A stretch of 8,959 nucleotides of DNA, from contig JBOGUF010000186.1 of NCBI GenBank assembly GCA_050696075.1, forward strand, positions 1-8,959. The letters run 5' to 3'. The notes beneath the pieces are model-generated. The model was not told the DNA's origin. It worked only from the letters and a program-made list of their open reading frames with translations, and did not search any database. Source of the DNA: JBOGUF01 sp050696075. Lineage in GTDB: Bacteria; Chloroflexota; Chloroflexia; Thermomicrobiales; UBA6265. Below are positions 4,931 through 8,959 of the stretch, piece after piece. Position 1 is the stretch's first letter, and each line of letters starts with the position of its first letter. The position numbers were made by a program, and so were the translations under genes.

Positions 4931-7864
4931 ATGCCGCAACCGCCACCGCTCAAGGCGCACCTCCTCGGCCCGGCCCGGTTGGCCGTCGGCGACCGCGTGT
5001 TGTCCGACAGCCTCTGGCCGCGGCGTGCCGCCCGCTCCCTCTTGCTCCTGCTGCTGGCGACGCCTGGTCACCGCCTCCCGCGCGAGCGCGTCGTCGATCT
5101 GCTCTGGCCCGACTCGACACCCGACGCCGCCCGCCACACCTACTACCAGGCGCTACGCACCCTCTGCCGCGTCCTCGAACCCGGCCTCCCACCGCGCCAC
5201 CCATCCGCCTACGTCGAGGCCGGCGCGGAGATGGTCGGTCTCCATCCGCACGTCGACCAGTGGATCGACGTCGACGCATTCGAGGCCGCCCTTGCGCACG
5301 CCGAGTCCATCCTCTCGACCGAGCGGCGCGTCGGACTTCGGTCAGCCCTCGCGCTCTACCAGGGCGACCTCCTGCGCGACGAACTCGGGGCCGGATGGGC
5401 CACCGCCCGTCGCGAGACGTTGCACCTCGCCTGGCAACGCACAATCCTGACCCTGGCCGACCTCGACCGCGCGGCGGGCGAACCCCTTGCCACCATCGCG
5501 TCGCTGGAGATGGTGCTGGCCGCCGACGAAACGGTGGAAGCGGCGCACCGCGCCTTGATGCGCGCCTACGCGGTGGCCGGCGAGCCGGATCGTGCCGTCC
5601 GCCAGTACCAGCGCTGCCGCCAGGCGCTCCGTGCCGAACTCGACGTCGAGCCGAGCGCTGAAACGACGTCGCTTCTTGCCTCGCTGCCAGCCCCGGCGGC
5701 ATCGGCGTCGCGCCACCACAACATCCCCACCCCGCCCAACCCCCTCATTGGCCGCAACCGCGAGATCGACGCGATTCAAGAGCTGTTATGGCAAGCAGAG
5801 ATCCGCTTGGTGACGCTGACCGGCCCCGGCGACGTCGGCAAAACCCGGCTGGCCCTCGACGTCGCGGATGCGATGGCGGACGACTTTGCCGGCGGCGTCT
5901 GCTTCATCCCCCTTGCCCCGGTCCGGGAGCCGGCCCTCGTCATTCCCACCATCGCCCAGCGATTGGGCCTGCGCGACGGCGGCAACCAGCCGTTGGTCGA
6001 GCGCCTGCGCGACTATCTGCGCGACGAAGCGATCCTCCTTCTGCTCGACAACGTCGAACAGGTCGTCTCCGCCGCCGGCGTCATCGCCGATCTGCTTGCC
6101 TCCTGTCCGAAGGTGAAGATGTTGGTCACGAGCCGGCTCCCCCTGCGCCTCAGCGCCGAGCATGAGTACGAGGTGCGTCCCCTCGCCGCGCCGGCGGCAG
6201 GATCGCGCGCCAGCTTCGCCGCCATCGCCCGGTCCGATGCGGTGACGTTGTTTGTCCAACGCGCCCAGGCGGTGCAAGCCGACTTCGCCCTCACCGAGCA
6301 GAACGCGCCGGTGCTGGCCGAGATCTGCCGCCACCTCGACGGCTTGCCCCTGGCCATCGAGCTGGCCGCCGCCCGGACCAAGGTGCTCCCTCCTGCCGCC
6401 CTCCTTGCCCGCCTCGACCAGCGCCTCACTATCCTCACCGGCGGCCCCCGCGACCAGCCCACCCGCCTCCAAACCATGCGCGCCGCCATCGCCTGGAGCT
6501 ACGATCTCCTCACTCCCGCCGAACAAACCCTCTTCCGCCGTCTCGCCGTCTTTAGCGGCGGCTTCTCGCTCGCCGCCGCCGAGCAGGTGATGGGTGATCG
6601 GGAATGGGTGATGGGCGACGGCGCTTCCCCATCACCCATCACCCATCACCCGTCACCCATCACCCTCGATGGCCTCGCCGCCCTCCTCGACCACAGCCTG
6701 ATGCGTCGCCTGACGAACGACGGCGACGAACCTCGCTACGGCATGCTGGAGACGATTCGCGTGTTCGGCCTCGAACGCCTGACCGCGGCCGGCGAGGCGG
6801 AGGCGACCGGCGCGCGCCACGCCGCCTACCTCCTCGCCCTCGTCGGAGACGGAAACCCGGACGGGTCTCCGCGCATCCACGATCTGCCATGGCTCGACAC
6901 CCTGGACAGCGACCGCGACAACCTCCGCGCCGCCCTGCGTTGGGCAGCGGACCACGCCGACGGATCGACGCTGCTGCGCTTGCTCAATACGTCGTGGTGG
7001 TTCTGGCGCAACCGCGGCCCGCTGTCCGAGGGCCGCGCCTGGTTCGAGCGGGCTATGGCAATCACCGCCGCCGACGAGCGGGTCCGCGAGCCGCGCCTCT
7101 GGGCTACGTTGCTCTCGGCCGACCTGGCCATGGTTCAGGGCGATTTCCCTCGGGCCGTCGCGGGCGGCCTCTCCGTCCTCGCCCAATGGCGGCGACAGGC
7201 CGACAACGGCAGGCGCTTCCGGGCCTGGTTCTTGCTCGGCCTCGTCCTGGTCGGGAGACATCAGGACCACCGAGCCTGCCTGGTGCTATCCCGCGTCGCC
7301 GCCCACTTTCGAGAGACGGCCGAGGCAGACTGGCTGGCGAATAGCCTTGCGATGCTTGCCGTACTCGCATTGCGCGCGCCCGACCTGCCGCGCGGCGCCG
7401 CCTTGCTCGACGAGTCGCTGCGCATCTGCCAGTCGAGCGGGTTCCGCTGGGGCATGGCCGATGTCTACGAAGGACTCGGCGTGGTCGCCCGCGCCCAGGG
7501 CGATCTGGCGACGTCGACGGAGCGGTATCGGCAGAGCCTGCGTATCTACCAGGAGTTCGGCGATCTCTGGGGCGTGGCCGGCATGATGGAACAACTCGGG
7601 ATCAATGCCGCGCGCCAGGGCGACCACACCGCCGCCGCCCGGCACTTCGGCGCCGCCGAACGCCTGCGCCTCGAGGCCGGCTTGCGCCCCGCCTCCACCG
7701 CCGCCCACCACGAGGAGCGCATCGCCGCCATGTCCGCCGCCCGCGGCGAACTGGGCGACGCGGACTTCGCCGCCGCCTGGCGTGCCGGCCAATCGATGCC
7801 TCGTGACCTGATCGTCGCCACCGCCCTGATGTCCGCACAATCGCGTCCCGATGTGGCATCCTAA
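4931..7864 (+). CDS. SARP/AfsR-type transcriptional regulator with NTPase and TPR domains
   Basis: The product is 977 residues, started at ATG 4931 with AAAGGGA 6 bases upstream. Domain order: OmpR-type winged helix (about 8-105; SDSLWPRRAARSLLLLL, RERVVDLLWPD, YYQALRTLCRVLEP); bacterial transcriptional activation domain (about 110-250; WIDVDAFEAAL, ALYQGDLL, LDVEPSAET); STAND/NB-ARC-like NTPase (about 270-545) with GRNREI, P-loop GPGDVGKTRL (298-307), Walker B ILLLLDNVE (368-376), TSR at 400-402, GLPLAIELAAAR (471-482) and the winged-helix AAIAWSYDLL (518-527); then a TPR-like helical region (about 650-950). The family binds direct-repeat DNA at promoters, with nucleotide and TPR-ligand control, and often activates secondary-metabolite or export genes. 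There is no C-terminal LuxR helix-turn-helix. Oddities: Asp at P-loop position 301, where Gly is usual, and residues 552-579 encoded by an inverted heptad repeat. The ABC ATPase follows 36 bases downstream, suggesting co-transcription. Confidence 0.93.
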   Translation: MPQPPPLKAHLLGPARLAVGDRVLSDSLWPRRAARSLLLLLLATPGHRLPRERVVDLLWPDSTPDAARHTYYQALRTLCRVLEPGLPPRHPSAYVEAGAEMVGLHPHVDQWIDVDAFEAALAHAESILSTERRVGLRSALALYQGDLLRDELGAGWATARRETLHLAWQRTILTLADLDRAAGEPLATIASLEMVLAADETVEAAHRALMRAYAVAGEPDRAVRQYQRCRQALRAELDVEPSAETTSLLASLPAPAASASRHHNIPTPPNPLIGRNREIDAIQELLWQAEIRLVTLTGPGDVGKTRLALDVADAMADDFAGGVCFIPLAPVREPALVIPTIAQRLGLRDGGNQPLVERLRDYLRDEAILLLLDNVEQVVSAAGVIADLLASCPKVKMLVTSRLPLRLSAEHEYEVRPLAAPAAGSRASFAAIARSDAVTLFVQRAQAVQADFALTEQNAPVLAEICRHLDGLPLAIELAAARTKVLPPAALLARLDQRLTILTGGPRDQPTRLQTMRAAIAWSYDLLTPAEQTLFRRLAVFSGGFSLAAAEQVMGDREWVMGDGASPSPITHHPSPITLDGLAALLDHSLMRRLTNDGDEPRYGMLETIRVFGLERLTAAGEAEATGARHAAYLLALVGDGNPDGSPRIHDLPWLDTLDSDRDNLRAALRWAADHADGSTLLRLLNTSWWFWRNRGPLSEGRAWFERAMAITAADERVREPRLWATLLSADLAMVQGDFPRAVAGGLSVLAQWRRQADNGRRFRAWFLLGLVLVGRHQDHRACLVLSRVAAHFRETAEADWLANSLAMLAVLALRAPDLPRGAALLDESLRICQSSGFRWGMADVYEGLGVVARAQGDLATSTERYRQSLRIYQEFGDLWGVAGMMEQLGINAARQGDHTAAARHFGAAERLRLEAGLRPASTAAHHEERIAAMSAARGELGDADFAAAWRAGQSMPRDLIVATALMSAQSRPDVAS
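6586..6665. repeat. Inverted heptanucleotide array inside the regulator coding sequence
   Basis: The left half has five degenerate heptads (GGTGATG, GGTGATC, GGGAATG, GGTGATG, GGCGACG; 6586-6620). After a 10-base spacer, the right half has five heptads (ATCACCC x3, GTCACCC, ATCACCC; 6631-6665). The halves are complementary: 6586-6615 pairs with 6635-6664 over 30 positions with only a small mismatched patch in the middle. It encodes residues 552-579 (VMGD, WVMGDG, SPSPITHHPSPIT), a polar low-complexity segment between the winged helix after the NTPase and the LDGLAALLDHSL helix. The reading frame stays open. Confidence 0.85.
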
Positions 7865-7888
7865 ATGGTCGGGACCGACGAACGACTC

Positions 7889-7894
7889 AGGGAG
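7889..7894 (+). promoter_or_regulatory. Ribosome-binding site deciding the ABC ATPase start
   Basis: AGGGAG lies 6 bases before ATG 7901. An alternative in-frame ATG at 7865 directly abuts the regulator's TAA but has no upstream site. Its 12 extra residues are polar and lie ahead of the ABC domain, so 7901 is preferred. Coupled start at 7865 by terminating ribosomes cannot be excluded. Confidence 0.65.
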
Positions 7895-7900
7895 CAGCGC

Positions 7901-8959
7901 ATGCCAGCAGACACCGCAACCCGCCCCGCCACGACCAGCCACAACCCGTCCGCGACCGACGCCATCATCGAGGTCCGTGGGCTGGTCAAGCGGTACGGGT
8001 CGCTGACGGCGGTTGATGGGGTCGATCTGACCGTCCTCACCGGCGAAATCTTCGGCATTCTGGGGCCAAACGGCGCCGGCAAGACGACCACCCTCGAAAT
8101 GATCGAGGGATTACGGGCGCCCGACGACGGCACGATCACCGTCGCTGGCCTCGACGCCGTCGCCCAGAGCGAGCAGGTCCGGCGCGTGATCGGCGTCCAA
8201 CTCCAGACGACCGCGCTCTTCGACTATCTCTCCGCCGCCGAATTGATCGAGCTCTTCGCCGGTCTCTACGACGTCGCCGCCCCGCCCGACTGGATCGACC
8301 GCCTCCTGGCCATGGTCAACCTGCAGGAGAAACGCGACGCCCGGGTCAATGAGCTCTCCGGCGGCCAGCGGCAGCGCCTCTCGATCACCCTGGCGCTCGT
8401 CAACCGGCCGACGATCGTCTTCCTCGACGAGCCGACCACGGGACTCGACCCGGCCGCCAGGCGCGATCTCTGGAAGGCGGTCCGCGACATCCGCGCCGAG
8501 GGCGCGACCGTCGTCCTCACGACCCACTACATGGAGGAGGCCGAAGTCCTCTGCGACCGCGTCGCGGTCATGGACCGGGGCCGGGTGATCGCCTGCGACA
8601 CCCCCGCGGCCCTAATCCGCGCCCTCGGCAAATCGGCGACGGTCCGCGCCCACCTCACCGGCGGCGCCCTCGCCGAAACAGACCTCGCGTCCCTCCCGGC
8701 GGTCACCGCCAGCCACGCCGGCGGCGGCAACGGCCGCTCCGCCGAGATCGAATTGCACACGACCGACGCCCAGGCCACCCTCGTCGGCCTTCTCGCCCTG
8801 GCTGGCCGCGCCAACGTCACCCTCACCGACCTCCGCAGCTCCCAGGCCTCCCTCGAAGACGTCTTCCTCAGCCTCACCGGCCGCACGTACGAGAGCGGCA
8901 AGGACGGCGAGGACGGCGAGGACGAGGCGGAAGGCGGAAGGCGGAAGACGGAAACCGAC
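7901..8959 (+). CDS. ABC-2-type exporter ATP-binding protein, 3' end outside the window
   Basis: 353 codons are visible with no stop. The ABC domain begins at residue 22 (IIEVRGLVKRYG). It has Walker A GPNGAGKTT (55-63), Q-loop in GVQLQTTALF (98-107), signature LSGGQ (152-156), Walker B IVFLDEP (172-178) with catalytic Glu177, D-loop GLDP (181-184) and switch His209 in TTHYMEEAE. The THYMEEAE form and the C-terminal SLEDVFLSLTG (about 317-327) place it with DrrA/NodI-like drug-resistance or polysaccharide/antibiotic export ATPases (DUF4162-type C-terminus). It would power a separate ABC-2 permease, expected just downstream. The substrate cannot be deduced. Co-transcription with the SARP regulator 36 bases upstream is likely. 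After SLTGRTYE the tail is Gly/Glu/Asp/Arg-rich and encoded by simple repeats. The normal family end is near residue 330, so the stop is probably close. Confidence 0.92.
   Translation, partial: MPADTATRPATTSHNPSATDAIIEVRGLVKRYGSLTAVDGVDLTVLTGEIFGILGPNGAGKTTTLEMIEGLRAPDDGTITVAGLDAVAQSEQVRRVIGVQLQTTALFDYLSAAELIELFAGLYDVAAPPDWIDRLLAMVNLQEKRDARVNELSGGQRQRLSITLALVNRPTIVFLDEPTTGLDPAARRDLWKAVRDIRAEGATVVLTTHYMEEAEVLCDRVAVMDRGRVIACDTPAALIRALGKSATVRAHLTGGALAETDLASLPAVTASHAGGGNGRSAEIELHTTDAQATLVGLLALAGRANVTLTDLRSSQASLEDVFLSLTGRTYESGKDGEDGEDEAEGGRRKTETD
8902..8953. repeat. Nonamer then heptamer tandem repeats in the ABC ATPase tail
   Basis: Two copies of GGACGGCGA (8902-8919) and a partial third are followed by four heptads in register: GGCGGAA x3 (8926-8946) and GACGGAA (8947-8953). 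They encode KDGEDGEDE and then EGGRRKTE at the C-terminus of the ABC protein. The 7-bp period matches two other arrays in the window, with yet another unit. The array may continue past the window. Confidence 0.75.

Noticed and set aside
4726..5661. 311-codon plus-strand frame overlapping the regulator's start
   Set aside because: It is Arg/Pro-rich, covers the inverted-repeat element and overlaps the well-supported SARP gene out of frame.
5786..6526. 246-codon minus-strand frame within the NTPase region
   Set aside because: It is a shadow of the SARP gene, with no recognisable motif or ribosome-binding site.
6586..6665. CRISPR-like array
   Set aside because: The units are contiguous heptamers with no spacers and no cas genes nearby.
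7790..7861. C-terminal LuxR-type helix-turn-helix in the regulator
   Set aside because: The last residues lack the GLTNxEIA-type motif. DNA binding is explained by the N-terminal winged helix.

Overview
The window is visibly GC-rich with strong G/C preference at third codon positions. It carries two divergent genes for exported proteins, one gene for a predicted sortase-anchored surface protein, and a SARP-type ATPase/TPR regulator followed closely by an ABC exporter ATPase. Two features suggest a Chloroflexota bacterium of the Thermomicrobia/Sphaerobacter kind: an LPXTG surface protein together with an AfsR/SARP-NTPase-TPR regulator, and many G/C-rich intergenic hairpins. An actinobacterium is the main alternative. 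This placement is inference; no rRNA or other marker gene is present.

Layout. Bases 1-47 hold an octamer tandem repeat. Bases 48-1100 (minus) encode a 350-residue exported protein made of two duplicated modules. Its promoter region is shared with the divergent gene at 1287-2387, a 366-residue exported protein with an NTF2-like middle domain and a distinct C-terminal domain. An imperfect palindrome sits almost exactly midway between the two start codons. Bases 2388-2715 hold a long G/C hairpin right after the second gene and a structured leader before the third. Bases 2716-4620 encode a 634-residue wall-anchored protein: signal peptide, acidic Pro-rich stalk, four cadherin-like repeats, LPDTG sorting signal. 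Bases 4621-4930 contain a 166-bp element with 43-44 bp terminal inverted repeats, abutting a heptanucleotide array, and then a good sigma70-type promoter. Bases 4931-7864 encode a 977-residue SARP regulator. An ABC ATPase starts 36 bases later (7901) and runs off the window end.

Working together. The first three genes look like cell-envelope or secreted functions. The regulator and ABC ATPase look like one transcription unit, with the regulator probably controlling an export function whose permease should lie downstream.

The most unusual material is the repeat DNA. Heptanucleotide arrays of three different unit sequences occur at three places. One is an inverted 5+5 heptad array inside the coding sequence of the regulator. 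Another forms the C-terminal tail of the ABC ATPase at the window edge. The 166-bp inverted-repeat element looks like a non-coding miniature mobile or REP-like element.
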